DNA of 35,307 bases, taken from NCBI GenBank assembly GCA_947486375.1, contig CANKTP010000014.1, forward strand, positions 1-35,307, read 5' to 3'. How positions within the stretch are numbered: the stretch's first letter is position 1; every line of letters begins with the position of its first letter. The stretch is from Candidatus Hydrogenedentota bacterium. Lineage in GTDB: Bacteria > Hydrogenedentota > Hydrogenedentia > Hydrogenedentales > GCA-2746185. A program made the position numbers and the translations under genes. The notes beneath the pieces are model-generated. The model did not search any database. It was given only the letters and a program-made list of their open reading frames with translations, and was not told where the DNA came from. This document shows, in pieces, positions 16,599 to 24,189 of the stretch.

Positions 16599-19202
16599 CT
16601 ACGCAGCCGTTGAGACGTGCGCGGGCCGTACCGCAACCTCTTGCGCCGATAGCATGAGGGCAAAGCCACGCTTGGGTATCGTCTTGATCATCCCCTTGCG
16701 ATGGGAGAGGACGTTTTCGATTCGTTCGAGGAGTTGCCGTTTTTGGAAGTGCATCTGGTTGTCCTCGACCACCGCGTCGCCCCAGACCTCGCGGTAAATC
16801 CGGTCGTAGGGCACGCATTCGCCGGGATGTTGCGCGAGGAGCCGGATCAACCGGTATTGCTTTTCTTGCAGGGTCACCGAGACGCCGTCCAACTCGATCT
16901 GGCCCGCATACCGGTCGTCGACGATGAGCGACGGGCCGAGGGGCTTCCGCGTCTCGGGTGCCGATTCTCCGGGGAGCGGGACTGCGGAACGTCCCGCCCA
17001 GGCCTTGAGCGCGCGCGCGGCGTCCTTCGGCATCCATTGTTCGAGCACCCGCGCCGGGGCCTCGACTAGCGCCTCCGGCGTGTGCAAATTATTCGAGACG
17101 AGGGCTGCGATGGCCGCGCGAGAGGGTCCCGGATCCCTCACTCGGCCCACCGGCAAGGCTTCCTTCCGCAGCCCTCGTTGTACGCGTTCGGATAGTTCCC
17201 GCAACCGCGCCACAAACCCCGGCGCGGCCCCCAGCGCCGTCGCGATCGCGGCGGCACCATCCACCAACCAACTGATTTGGTCGGCCACGGCGAGGATTTG
17301 ACCCGTCAGGGTGTGATAGCGTTCCTCGAGTTCGCGCAACGGCGTCTGCTCGATCCAGTCGTTCAACAACAGCGCCGTCTTGATTGCGCGAATGTCGTCG
17401 AAGAAAGGTTTCACCGCGCTGTTCCGCACCCGGTTCAAGGGCACGTCGGCGCGGGAATCGTCCTCGGCCGTCACGCGGCGCAACCATGCCGGATAGTCCA
17501 CGCCGTCGCATTCCTCGGCGGTCAGCCCGATCAGCGGACTCCGTCCGTCGGGGGTCAATGCCGCCGCGAATACCAAGTCAATCGGGCTCCACGAGCGCGA
17601 CTGCGACCGCACCACCCAGGCCTCGAGCTCCGCGCCCGTCGAAATCGACAATCCCTTCGACGCCAACGCGAGACCCAGCGGCGTCGCCTCGATCCGTCCG
17701 TCGGGATCGTGCGTAAGCGCGCCCGCGTCCGCCGCCCGGTGAATCGCCGCGCGCACGCGCAGCTCGGCCTCTTCCTCGGTCAACGTCGATTTCCATACCC
17801 ATTGCCCCGTCAACGTCGCATCGAGAAACGCGCGAAGCTCGAGCTCCGTCCGGCAGGCGCGCGACGCGGCGAGTTGGAGCACATAATTCTCGAGCGGCTC
17901 GCGCGCGAGGCAGGGGTCGACCGGCTCGCGTTCGCCCTCGACGTAGCGCCGCCACAGGGACTCCTGCTCGAAGGGCGTCGCCGCGATCAGGATCGAGCGT
18001 CCGAAGTCTTGCCCGATGCCGTAGCGTCCCGCGCGCCCGCCCATGTTCTCGTATTCCGACCGCAGGATAGGCGCCTTCCACGGCGTGCCGAAGCGTTCGT
18101 CGTAGCGCCACTTGTCCGCCGTGATGAACACGTTGCGCGCGGGCAGGTTCATCCCCACCGCCAGCGTGCCCGTCGAGACCAACGCCCGGATCGCGCCGGT
18201 CCGGAATCCATGCTCGACGATCCGCCGTTCCTCGGGCGACAAGTCCGCGTTGTGAAACGCGACGCCCTTCGCCAGCGTCTCGAGCAGGGCCTCGCGCGAT
18301 TGCGTCGCCTCGAGCGCCCGCAACGCCGCCATCGGGCCTTCCGCCGCCGGGCACTCCATCCGCTCGGCCAGCAACCGCGCGCCGCGCCGCGATTCGTGTT
18401 TCGCCTTGACGAACACCATGCTCGTCTCGCCTTCCTCGGCGAAGCGGCACACGTTCCGGGTCAAGACTTCCCACGGTCCCTCGCCCGGCGCATCGTCCAA
18501 TTCCTCGGTGGCCTCGGTCATCCCGTTGTACATCCGGTAACGGAAACGTCCGTCGCACAACACACCATAGCGCAGCTCGACCGGGCGCTGCTCGTATTGC
18601 ACCAGCCGCGCCTTCATCCACGCCGCCAGTTCGTCCGCCGCGCCAATCACCGCCGACAGCCCAATCAACCGCCGGCCCGATTGCAGTACCCGCGTCAGTA
18701 GCAATTCGGCCATGCCGCCGCGTTCCGGGTCCGATAGAATCTCCAGTTCGTCCGCGATGACCAATTCGATCTCCGCAAGCCGCTCGGGACGCCGCACCAA
18801 CAACTGCGCCAGCTTCTCGTAGACCACCACAGCGATCGAGAAATCCCCCGACTCGAGCGCCCCGTCGAACTCGCGGTGGTCCCGCGACGACACGATGACC
18901 TTGATGCCGTACTCGCTGTACTTCGCCTTGAACTCGCGGTACTTCTCCTCCGCCAACGCCTTCAACGGCACAAGGTACACCACCTTCTTCCGCCGCAACG
19001 CGGTCTGCACCGCCGCCATCTCGCCGATAAACGTCTTCCCCGACGACGTCGGCGCCTGCACCAGCATATTGCCCCCCTCGAACAGCCCATGCCGCTTCAC
19101 CGCCGCCTCCTGCACCGGCAACAGCCGCTCGCCCATCGCCCCCTTCCAAAGGCCAATCACCGCCGGAGGCACATTAAACCGCAGCAAATCATCCAGTTTC
19201 AT
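16599..19202 (-). CDS. Ski2-like superfamily 2 helicase fused to an OmpR/PhoB-type winged helix
   Basis: An 867-residue protein. The helicase core has Walker A APTSSGKT (residues 50-57), VPLKALAEEKY (Ia), DELE in place of DEAD/DEAH (151-154), LSAV (III), LVSTGTLAVGMNLPARN (IV-V) and MGGRAGRYG (VI); this arrangement is typical of Ski2/Hel308 enzymes. A winged-helix and helical-bundle middle region follows, and a helix-hairpin-helix-like segment near 700-740 (PEALVEAPARVLEQWMPKDA). Then, unusually, the last 110 residues form a transcriptional-regulator winged helix (LTLQEKQ-type turn as VTLQEKQYRLIRLLAQHPGE, then DRIYREVWGD and IPKRGFAL). The ATG at 19202 has GAGGG at 7 bases. Likely roles are DNA or RNA remodelling targeted by the extra DNA-binding domain; this is inference. 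Confidence 0.9.
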   Translation of the reverse strand: MKLDDLLRFNVPPAVIGLWKGAMGERLLPVQEAAVKRHGLFEGGNMLVQAPTSSGKTFIGEMAAVQTALRRKKVVYLVPLKALAEEKYREFKAKYSEYGIKVIVSSRDHREFDGALESGDFSIAVVVYEKLAQLLVRRPERLAEIELVIADELEILSDPERGGMAELLLTRVLQSGRRLIGLSAVIGAADELAAWMKARLVQYEQRPVELRYGVLCDGRFRYRMYNGMTEATEELDDAPGEGPWEVLTRNVCRFAEEGETSMVFVKAKHESRRGARLLAERMECPAAEGPMAALRALEATQSREALLETLAKGVAFHNADLSPEERRIVEHGFRTGAIRALVSTGTLAVGMNLPARNVFITADKWRYDERFGTPWKAPILRSEYENMGGRAGRYGIGQDFGRSILIAATPFEQESLWRRYVEGEREPVDPCLAREPLENYVLQLAASRACRTELELRAFLDATLTGQWVWKSTLTEEEAELRVRAAIHRAADAGALTHDPDGRIEATPLGLALASKGLSISTGAELEAWVVRSQSRSWSPIDLVFAAALTPDGRSPLIGLTAEECDGVDYPAWLRRVTAEDDSRADVPLNRVRNSAVKPFFDDIRAIKTALLLNDWIEQTPLRELEERYHTLTGQILAVADQISWLVDGAAAIATALGAAPGFVARLRELSERVQRGLRKEALPVGRVRDPGPSRAAIAALVSNNLHTPEALVEAPARVLEQWMPKDAARALKAWAGRSAVPLPGESAPETRKPLGPSLIVDDRYAGQIELDGVSVTLQEKQYRLIRLLAQHPGECVPYDRIYREVWGDAVVEDNQMHFQKRQLLERIENVLSHRKGMIKTIPKRGFALMLSAQEVAVRPAHVSTAA

Positions 19203-19280
19203 GACGCAACCCTCGCGCTCGCCACGGGTGGAGTCCCGGCAATCCAAGCCGGGTAGGCCATTCCGCCCATGCCGCATTCC

Positions 19281-19309
19281 AATATACTGAATTGTTGTTC
19301 AGTTGTCAA
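19281..19309 (-). promoter_or_regulatory. strong sigma70-type promoter of the helicase gene, with palindrome in the spacer
   Basis: On the minus strand TTGACA (19309-19304), a 17-base spacer and TATATT (19286-19281). The spacer contains CTGAA-6 bases-TTCAG, an inverted repeat filling most of it, which suggests repressor control. The expected start of transcription leaves a leader of about 70 bases before the ATG at 19202. Confidence 0.75.
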
Positions 19310-19387
19310 GAAGATTTTTGAGCGCGGCCATCATGGCGCGGGATAACGGGTTAAGGTGATTCCGGATTGGCACGCATTGGGAACGCA

Positions 19388-19416
19388 TTGACGAATTTGC
19401 TGGCTCGTGTTACCGT
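19388..19416 (+). promoter_or_regulatory. possible promoter for the membrane-protein pair
   Basis: TTGACG (19388-19393), 17 bases, TACCGT (19411-19416). The -35 is good and the -10 poor. It is the best candidate upstream of the gene at 19497; the rest of the 19203-19496 gap holds the helicase promoter and nothing else I recognise. Confidence 0.3.
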
Positions 19417-19496
19417 AGTGCTATGGGGGGTGCGGTCGGCGCAGGCCGCAACCCCGTTCGAGTCCTTTCGAATCGACCTACACCAAGGCGGCGCAG

Positions 19497-20078
19497 ATGA
19501 ATCAAGAGTTCCGAAAATCCCCCAAGTTCATTTCGCGCTATCTCCATGAGAGGGCCAGAAACTCGATCGCGCTTTTGGGCGTGGGTCTTGTGGGGATTGC
19601 GCTACGAGGGGAACCCTATATGGCTGAGAACTTTATCTTCGCAAGAGACGGAATTCTGTACTTCTTTCTCTTTTTTATTATCGTCGGGACTACGTATTTG
19701 CCCTACACCATCCGACGTTTCCGAACTGAGCGTCTCGTGGCGGACGCTTCGGGATTGAAGTGGATGTTTCCCGTCCAACAATGGGAGTTAGCGCTTGGTT
19801 GGACAAACATGACGGGTGTCCGCGCCACTCGACTCCGTTCGGGAAGGATCACCAAGCTCAGGATTACCGGTTTGGGAATGGTGCCGATGCGTCTTTCCCA
19901 TCTGGACGATCCGGAACGGCTGTTGCAAATCGCGCAAGAACAAACCGGCATCGACCCAGAGTACGCGACCGCCATCGACTGGAGCTTTTGGCGATCCATT
20001 TGCTTTTACGTCGCCATTGTCGGGATGTTGAATCAACCAATCACCTATTTCACAGGTCGCCTTCTGGCTTTTATCTGA
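19497..20078 (+). CDS. membrane protein with PH-like core (copy 1)
   Basis: A 193-residue protein starting MNQEFRKSPKFISRYLHERA, with two N-terminal hydrophobic segments (about residues 22-38 and 50-68), a soluble middle of about 90 residues, and a last hydrophobic segment (about 166-190). The middle, DASGLKWMFPVQQWELALGW followed by TNMTGVRATRLRSGRITKLRI, reads like a bacterial PH-domain (strand, strand, then a W-t-x-x-x-v pattern), but I infer this from pattern only. GGCGG precedes the ATG. A paralogue follows 37 bases downstream. Function unknown. Confidence 0.7.
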   Translation: MNQEFRKSPKFISRYLHERARNSIALLGVGLVGIALRGEPYMAENFIFARDGILYFFLFFIIVGTTYLPYTIRRFRTERLVADASGLKWMFPVQQWELALGWTNMTGVRATRLRSGRITKLRITGLGMVPMRLSHLDDPERLLQIAQEQTGIDPEYATAIDWSFWRSICFYVAIVGMLNQPITYFTGRLLAFI

Positions 20079-20115
20079 GAGAACCCGAATTGTATCCCTG
20101 CGAAAGGCGGTGAGA

Positions 20116-20691
20116 ATGCATCAAGAGTTTCGGAATTCACCGCATCTCATCGCGTACTACCGCGCCATGGGCCCTCTCGCTTTCGTAACGCTATTGGGTG
20201 TGAGGGTGTTGGGAAAGGTGCTGGCGGAGTTTTCCCCGTCATTTAGTGAAACCTACAGCGTTGTTTATCCGGATTTATGGGCTTGGACTTTCGGCGCCCT
20301 CTGCACACTGGCGTTCTTGTACGCCATCTACCGATTTATGGTATTGGACCGTGTCGTGGCGAGCGATTTGGGATTGGCGCGGAAACGCAAATTCTTGAAG
20401 GAACGTGTGCTTCCGTGGACCAGCATGGCGAGAGTTCGCGTCTCCCGGACCCGGTCGGGAAAAATCACCTGGCTACAAATTACAGGATCGGAAACCGCAC
20501 CGATGTGGTTGCCCGAACTGGACGATACACAGCGATTGCTGCAAATCGCCCGCGATCGGACTGGACTCGAACCGGAGTACGTGACCCGCATCGACTGGAA
20601 CTCGTGGGGCATTCTGTTCATCACGATGATCATTGGATGCCTGATTTTGCCAGCCATTCTTTTCGCCAATATGTATCTGGCCGTCCACTAA
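20116..20691 (+). CDS. membrane protein with PH-like core (copy 2)
   Basis: A 191-residue paralogue of the preceding gene, starting MHQEFRNSPHLIAYYRAMGP. It keeps the two N-terminal helices, the core (WTSMARVRVSRTRSGKITWL followed by QITG, against WTNMTGVRATRLRSGRITKL and RITG), the LPELDDTQRLLQIARDRTGL helix, and the E-P-E-Y-x-T-x-I-D-W junction before the C-terminal helix. The ATG at 20116 parallels the start of copy 1; a GTG at 20110 is possible. The pair is probably one operon, with tandem duplication the simplest origin. No named family is recognised. Confidence 0.7.
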   Translation: MHQEFRNSPHLIAYYRAMGPLAFVTLLGVRVLGKVLAEFSPSFSETYSVVYPDLWAWTFGALCTLAFLYAIYRFMVLDRVVASDLGLARKRKFLKERVLPWTSMARVRVSRTRSGKITWLQITGSETAPMWLPELDDTQRLLQIARDRTGLEPEYVTRIDWNSWGILFITMIIGCLILPAILFANMYLAVH

Positions 20692-20754
20692 TCCGGCCCG
20701 AATTCAAACGAGCAAATCTCGGAATCCCCCGGGAGCAACTTGGAGGAAGTACCC

Positions 20755-21147
20755 ATGACCAAGACACGCATCGCCACGACCCTCGCCCTGATGACCCTCG
20801 CGTTCGCCGCAGGGACGCTCGCGCCCAACGTCCTCTCCTCACCCACGGTACACGCCCAGCAGTCCGCCGCCGATTGGTGGCCGATGTTCGCCAAGTCATC
20901 CGAGGGCGCGAACGCCGTACTCGCGATTACGCCCCAAGTCTCCGCCAACGGCCAAGTCCGTCTCTGGATCAATCTCGACCTCGGCGACGTGCCCTCCATG
21001 GAAAGCGAGCCCGCCCTAAACCCTGCCACTAACATCATCCTCAACAACCAAGACACGAGCTACTTCACATACGCGATCACTGACAAGGCGGAGTTCAAGA
21101 CGGTAGCCATCAGGGCGCACAAGGCAAGCGCTGGCGACGCCAAGTAG
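20755..21147 (+). CDS. exported small protein of unknown function
   Basis: A 130-residue protein with a classical signal peptide (MTKTRIATTLALMTLAFAAG start, cleavage probably after VHA near residue 34, before QQSAAD). The mature part of about 95 residues is predicted beta-rich: EGANAVLAITPQVSANGQVR followed by LWINLDLGDVPS. No cysteines or metal motifs are visible. The ATG at 20755 has GGAGG 8 bases upstream. It follows the membrane pair by 63 bases on the same strand and may belong to that unit. No family recognised. Confidence 0.65.
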   Translation: MTKTRIATTLALMTLAFAAGTLAPNVLSSPTVHAQQSAADWWPMFAKSSEGANAVLAITPQVSANGQVRLWINLDLGDVPSMESEPALNPATNIILNNQDTSYFTYAITDKAEFKTVAIRAHKASAGDAK

Positions 21148-21173
21148 TCCTTTACTTCACTTGATTCTTAAAG

Positions 21174-21198
21174 TGGAAGCCGCGTCCTCGCCGCTTTA
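21174..21198 (-). repeat. REP-like palindrome, inverted copy
   Basis: Read on the minus strand this is TAAAGCGGCGAGGACGCGGC followed by TTCCA, closely matching the copy at 21264-21286 in the opposite orientation. It forms a small GC-rich hairpin. Two copies facing each other about 65 bases apart resemble a bacterial interspersed mosaic element pair. Confidence 0.55.
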
Positions 21199-21263
21199 GA
21201 CGAACTCGAAGCCCCGAACAACGGCCAATAGCAAGACGTATTCATAAATTTTGGTCGGGGCAC

Positions 21264-21286
21264 AAAGCGGCGGGACGCCGCTTCCA
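21264..21286 (+). repeat. REP-like palindrome
   Basis: AAAGCGGCGGGACGCCGCTT with TCCA following: a 7-bp GC stem (AGCGGCG/CGCCGCT) with a 3-base loop. Partner of the inverted copy at 21174-21198. The surrounding gap (21148-21604) holds no other recognisable gene; a short frame at 21251-21475 looks non-coding. Confidence 0.55.
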
Positions 21287-21563
21287 TGTTGTGCGCCTCC
21301 TCGACGACCGTCGTACACGCCTCGGTGCCCCGACCTCTACGCCCTCTGCGCCGACGGCAACCCCGACGCCTTCATCACCTCCCGCCTCTACTTCACGAGT
21401 CAATCCGGCAACCGCGTTTTGCGCCGACACTGCACGATGATAAGCGATTGGGAGAAACCGGAATGGGTCGAGTGAGCGGGGTGATTTGGTTATCAAATGC
21501 AATAGCCCGGGCGAATTGACAAGGGAATAAGGCCAGTCTCACGACTCGGAACATCGAAGACGG

Positions 21564-21569
21564 TATAAT
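21564..21569 (+). promoter_or_regulatory. consensus -10 TATAAT before the toxin-antitoxin pair
   Basis: A perfect TATAAT 36 bases upstream of the antitoxin ATG. No convincing -35 is present at 16-18 bases, which fits an activator-dependent or weak promoter, or chance. Confidence 0.35.
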
Positions 21570-21604
21570 CCTATTGTAGAGTCGCGTGGGCGAGGAAGCT
21601 TTTC

Positions 21605-21811
21605 ATGGAACCGATGGTACTAACATCCGACTTTCGCATACAGTTTCCGGAAACGTTAAGAAAGCAACTGGGTTTGCGACCCGGCCAAAAGTTTCATGCG
21701 ATAGCGGTGGGGGAACATATTCATTTGATCCCCATCAAGCCCCTTGCCGAGCTTTGCGGGTTCGCCAAGGGCATCGATACCAATGTACCGCGAGACGACG
21801 ACCGCGTATGA
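21605..21811 (+). CDS. AbrB-type (SpoVT-AbrB) antitoxin
   Basis: A 68-residue swapped-hairpin DNA-binding protein. The sequence VLTSDFRIQFPETLRKQLGL followed by RPGQKF is the canonical AbrB/MazE-like core (strand, I-P-E-x-(L/I)-R-K turn with F for the usual I, then a loop with G-x-K/R). The C-terminal tail, about 20 residues with PLAELCGFAKGID, is the usual toxin-binding extension of VapB antitoxins. GAGGAAG precedes the ATG by 7 bases. Its stop overlaps the PIN toxin start by ATGA, as normal for type II toxin-antitoxin operons, and the complex is expected to repress the operon. Confidence 0.85.
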   Translation: MEPMVLTSDFRIQFPETLRKQLGLRPGQKFHAIAVGEHIHLIPIKPLAELCGFAKGIDTNVPRDDDRV

Positions 21812-22185
21812 ACGTGGTGGATTCCAGCGGATGGCTGGAGAACTTCGCCGACGGCCCCAACGCAGATTTATTCGCCGATCCGATTCTCGAGGCCGGCACC
21901 CTGGTTGTCCCGGTAGTCACGGTGTTCGAAGTCTTCAAACGGATGTATCTACAGCTCGACGAGCATGCCGCGCTTAGCGCGGTGGCAAACATGCAGCAAG
22001 GTCAACTGGTCGAGCTTGACACGGCGCTCGCCGTGCATGCGGCACGGCTCAGCGTCGATCTCAAGTTGCCGATGGCGGACAGCATCATCCTTGCCACGGC
22101 GCGCGCGCACGACGCCATCCTCTGGACCCAGGACAGCGACTACGAGGGAATCGAGAACGTCAACTACAGGCGGCGCAATTCCTAA
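21808..22185 (+). CDS. vapC: PIN-domain toxin of the VapC family
   Basis: A 125-residue PIN domain. The acidic active-site residues are in place: Asp5 in VVDSSGW, Glu41 in TVFEVFKR, Asp91 in LPMADSIILATARAH, and Asp109 and Asp111 in WTQDSDYEG. VapC toxins are Mg-dependent ribonucleases, usually of initiator tRNA or rRNA loops, neutralised by the partner antitoxin. The ATG overlaps the antitoxin stop (ATGA). It seems intact and complete. The name vapC is used as a family label, not a proven orthologue. Confidence 0.9.
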   Translation: MNVVDSSGWLENFADGPNADLFADPILEAGTLVVPVVTVFEVFKRMYLQLDEHAALSAVANMQQGQLVELDTALAVHAARLSVDLKLPMADSIILATARAHDAILWTQDSDYEGIENVNYRRRNS

Positions 22186-22260
22186 CTGCCCATGCCGCGG
22201 GGGAAGGGCATTTGCTATGATCCGCGGCGGCGTCCGCGGGAGGGCGCGGGGAAGGAGCGC

Positions 22261-23211
22261 ATGGCAGGCACCTCTATCGAGAACCCGGTATTTCTGGTCG
22301 GGGCGGAACGGTCGGGGACGACCGCATTACGCCTCATGCTGGATCATCACCCGCGGGTGGCGTGGAAGTACGAGTTCGAGCTCAGCGTCGAGTTCCTTCC
22401 GCGGGAGGGCGGCTGGCCGGCGATGAGCGCCTACCACGATTGGCTCGAGAACCACCGGGTGTTCCGGGCGAGCGGGCTGACGCTCGACCGTTCGCTCGAT
22501 TATCCCGGCCTGATGAACGACTTCATGCGGCAAATTCGCGAGACGAACGGCAAGCCGATCACCGGCACGACCGTCCATCTCCACTTCGACCGAATCCTGC
22601 GCATCTGGCCCCAGGCGCGCTTCATACACCTTGTGCGCGATCCGCGGGACGTGGCCAAGTCGGTCATCGGGATGGGGTGGGCGGGGAACGTATGGGTGGG
22701 GGTGGAGGTGTGGATCGAGGCCGAGGGCCTCTGGGACAACTTACGCGCCGAACTAAGCCCCGACCGCCACATCGAGTTGCAGTTCGAGTCCCTCATGACC
22801 CAACCCGAGGCTGAACTCCGCCGCCTATGCGATTTCCTGGGCATCGAGTACGACCCCGCGATGCTCCGCTATCCCGAGCACACCTCCTACGACGCGCCGG
22901 ACCCGAATCTGGTATACCAATGGAAGACCAAACAGACGCCGCGGGAAATCCAACTCGTCGAATCGCGCTGCGCCGCGCACCTGGTACGGCGCGGTTACGC
23001 CTTGAGCGGCCACCCCCCAGTCGAGGTGACGCCGGCCATGATGGCCGCGTTGCGCGCACAGGACAAACGCGAGCGAGTGAAGTTCGGCATCCGCCGCTAC
23101 GGCCTCTCGCTCGTCGTGCAGGGATATCTCGCGCGGCGGCTCGGGCTCAAGGGGTGGGAACGGGCGGTGGATCGGCGGGTACAGGCAATCACGCAGAAGC
23201 ATTTGAAGTAA
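22261..23211 (+). CDS. PAPS-dependent sulfotransferase
   Basis: A 316-residue cytosolic sulfotransferase. The 5'-phosphosulfate loop is FLVGAERSGTTALRLML (about residues 11-27) and the 3'-phosphate block is FIHLVRDPRDVAKSVIGMGW (residues 121-140, with Arg126 and Ser134). FESLMTQPEAELRRLCDFLG is the family's C-terminal helix pattern. It transfers sulfate from PAPS to a hydroxyl or amine, probably a carbohydrate or lipid; the acceptor is unknown. In PVC-type genomes such genes are numerous. The ATG at 22261 has AAGGAG 4 bases upstream. Its neighbours do not hint at a pathway. Confidence 0.88.
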   Translation: MAGTSIENPVFLVGAERSGTTALRLMLDHHPRVAWKYEFELSVEFLPREGGWPAMSAYHDWLENHRVFRASGLTLDRSLDYPGLMNDFMRQIRETNGKPITGTTVHLHFDRILRIWPQARFIHLVRDPRDVAKSVIGMGWAGNVWVGVEVWIEAEGLWDNLRAELSPDRHIELQFESLMTQPEAELRRLCDFLGIEYDPAMLRYPEHTSYDAPDPNLVYQWKTKQTPREIQLVESRCAAHLVRRGYALSGHPPVEVTPAMMAALRAQDKRERVKFGIRRYGLSLVVQGYLARRLGLKGWERAVDRRVQAITQKHLK

Positions 23212-23286
23212 CTGCGGCGAGCGCGCCGGGGCGGCCCTTCGTGCCCGCCGCGAGTCCTGGAGCAAGAAGTCAGGACGGCTACCTCC

Positions 23287-23315
23287 TTGATCGACCGCCA
23301 AGGCTAGGTTATAGT
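23287..23315 (+). promoter_or_regulatory. sigma70-type promoter of the two-gene cassette
   Basis: TTGATC (23287-23292), 17-base spacer, TATAGT (23310-23315), 55 bases before the ATG at 23370. It suggests that the following two genes are an independent unit rather than the end of the sulfotransferase transcript. Confidence 0.6.
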
Positions 23316-23369
23316 CAGGAGCAGCGCAAGAGCATTTAGCGTCGTTTCAACCGATGGGTACACGCCCGT

Positions 23370-23768
23370 ATGGCTCCCCTACGAACTTTCGCCCCGTGTC
23401 TAGGTGATACGCTGTCGCGACTCCATGAGTTTCTCACCCTCGAGGCCAATTGGAATTCTTACGGTGCCGATCCCGTGTCCTTGAATGCGGTTGAGACGGC
23501 GATATCTATCATGTACTCCGTACAAGAAGAGTTGTTCGGCTCGATAGAGGAAAGAATTGTTCCTGCGTGCGTGGCCCCGCTTGACGATGGGGGTGTCCAG
23601 ATCGAATGGTCAGGGACGAACGCGGAGATCGAGGTCGAAATCGGGCCGGATGCGGCGCTTTCCTACCTGTTGGCGAATGGAATAGGTCCTGAACGAGCCT
23701 TTGAGGAAGTGGAAAGTGCGAGTCTCGACCTCACGCTGAATAAGATATTCTATACGTTACTTGCCTAA
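23370..23768 (+). CDS. uncharacterised protein with NWNSYGA motif (first gene of a pair)
   Basis: A 132-residue acidic protein. It begins with a helix (LSRLHEFLTLEANWNSYGAD) and has the pattern N-W-N-S-Y-G-A-x-P followed by a helix of alternating hydrophobics, then PACVAPLDDGGVQIEWSGTN and AEIEVEIGPD. I know this pattern (L-x-x-N-W-x-S-Y-G-A with a downstream D-G-G-v-q-l-e-W and e-v-e-i) as a recurrent family of short proteins in accessory regions, but I can name no function. It ends 2 bases before the next ATG. No good ribosome site precedes 23370, and an alternative internal start is possible. Confidence 0.65.
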   Translation: MAPLRTFAPCLGDTLSRLHEFLTLEANWNSYGADPVSLNAVETAISIMYSVQEELFGSIEERIVPACVAPLDDGGVQIEWSGTNAEIEVEIGPDAALSYLLANGIGPERAFEEVESASLDLTLNKIFYTLLA

Positions 23769-23770
23769 AA

Positions 23771-24151
23771 ATGGGTGCGGATGTAAAGATAGCGGAAAAC
23801 GACTGGTTATATCGACGAATTCTCGGCATCCACATCAAGGATGGCGACCAAGTTAGCTCTGCGGCATTCAAGAATAAAACCAAGAAGCCGGATCCCGAGC
23901 CGTCCGTGGATCTGGCAAGGCTGACGACTCCCCAACAATGTCTGGATCTGGTGCCGCGCGGCATGGGGCTTATCGAGTTGCAGGCAAAGATCCTGCTGTC
24001 TTTGGGGTTCGCCATAATCCATGCTCCCGTGCCGGACAACTCCGCGCACTGCGTGATTAGGGGCGGGCATACGATGGAAACGTGCCGCAAGCTGGCCGAG
24101 GGTTCCCGGGTACGGATCAGACCTTCGGTCCGCCAAAATCAGGGTATGTAA
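23771..24151 (+). CDS. uncharacterised protein (second gene of a pair)
   Basis: A 126-residue protein with distinct blocks: ENDWLYRRILGIHIKDGDQV near the start, SSAAFKNKTKKPDPEPSVDL, and near the end GFAIIHAPVPDNSAHCVIRG with a possible His-Cys site (AHCVI). The opening pattern (LYRRI-x5-I-K-D, then SSAAFKN) and the later D-N-x-A-H-C are sharp enough to be functional. No family with an assigned activity is recognised. It starts two bases after the stop of its partner without its own ribosome site, so coupled translation is likely. The two genes have a promoter of their own and look like a mobile accessory cassette. Confidence 0.65.
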   Translation: MGADVKIAENDWLYRRILGIHIKDGDQVSSAAFKNKTKKPDPEPSVDLARLTTPQQCLDLVPRGMGLIELQAKILLSLGFAIIHAPVPDNSAHCVIRGGHTMETCRKLAEGSRVRIRPSVRQNQGM

Positions 24152-24189
24152 CGTCAATCGCTGACCTAACGAACGGTATCCGACTCACA

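Noticed and set aside
17277-18701. A long open frame of 474 codons antisense to the helicase gene
   Set aside because: It is rich in Arg/Pro/Gln with no domain pattern and mirrors the GC-biased third codon position of the helicase; a shadow frame.
19367-19549. A 60-codon frame upstream of the first membrane protein
   Set aside because: It overlaps the start of the membrane protein in another frame and has no ribosome site; although it begins with a hydrophobic stretch, there is no other support.
21251-21475. A 74-codon frame in the gap before the toxin-antitoxin genes
   Set aside because: It starts within a REP-like palindrome, lacks a ribosome site and shows no recognisable motif.
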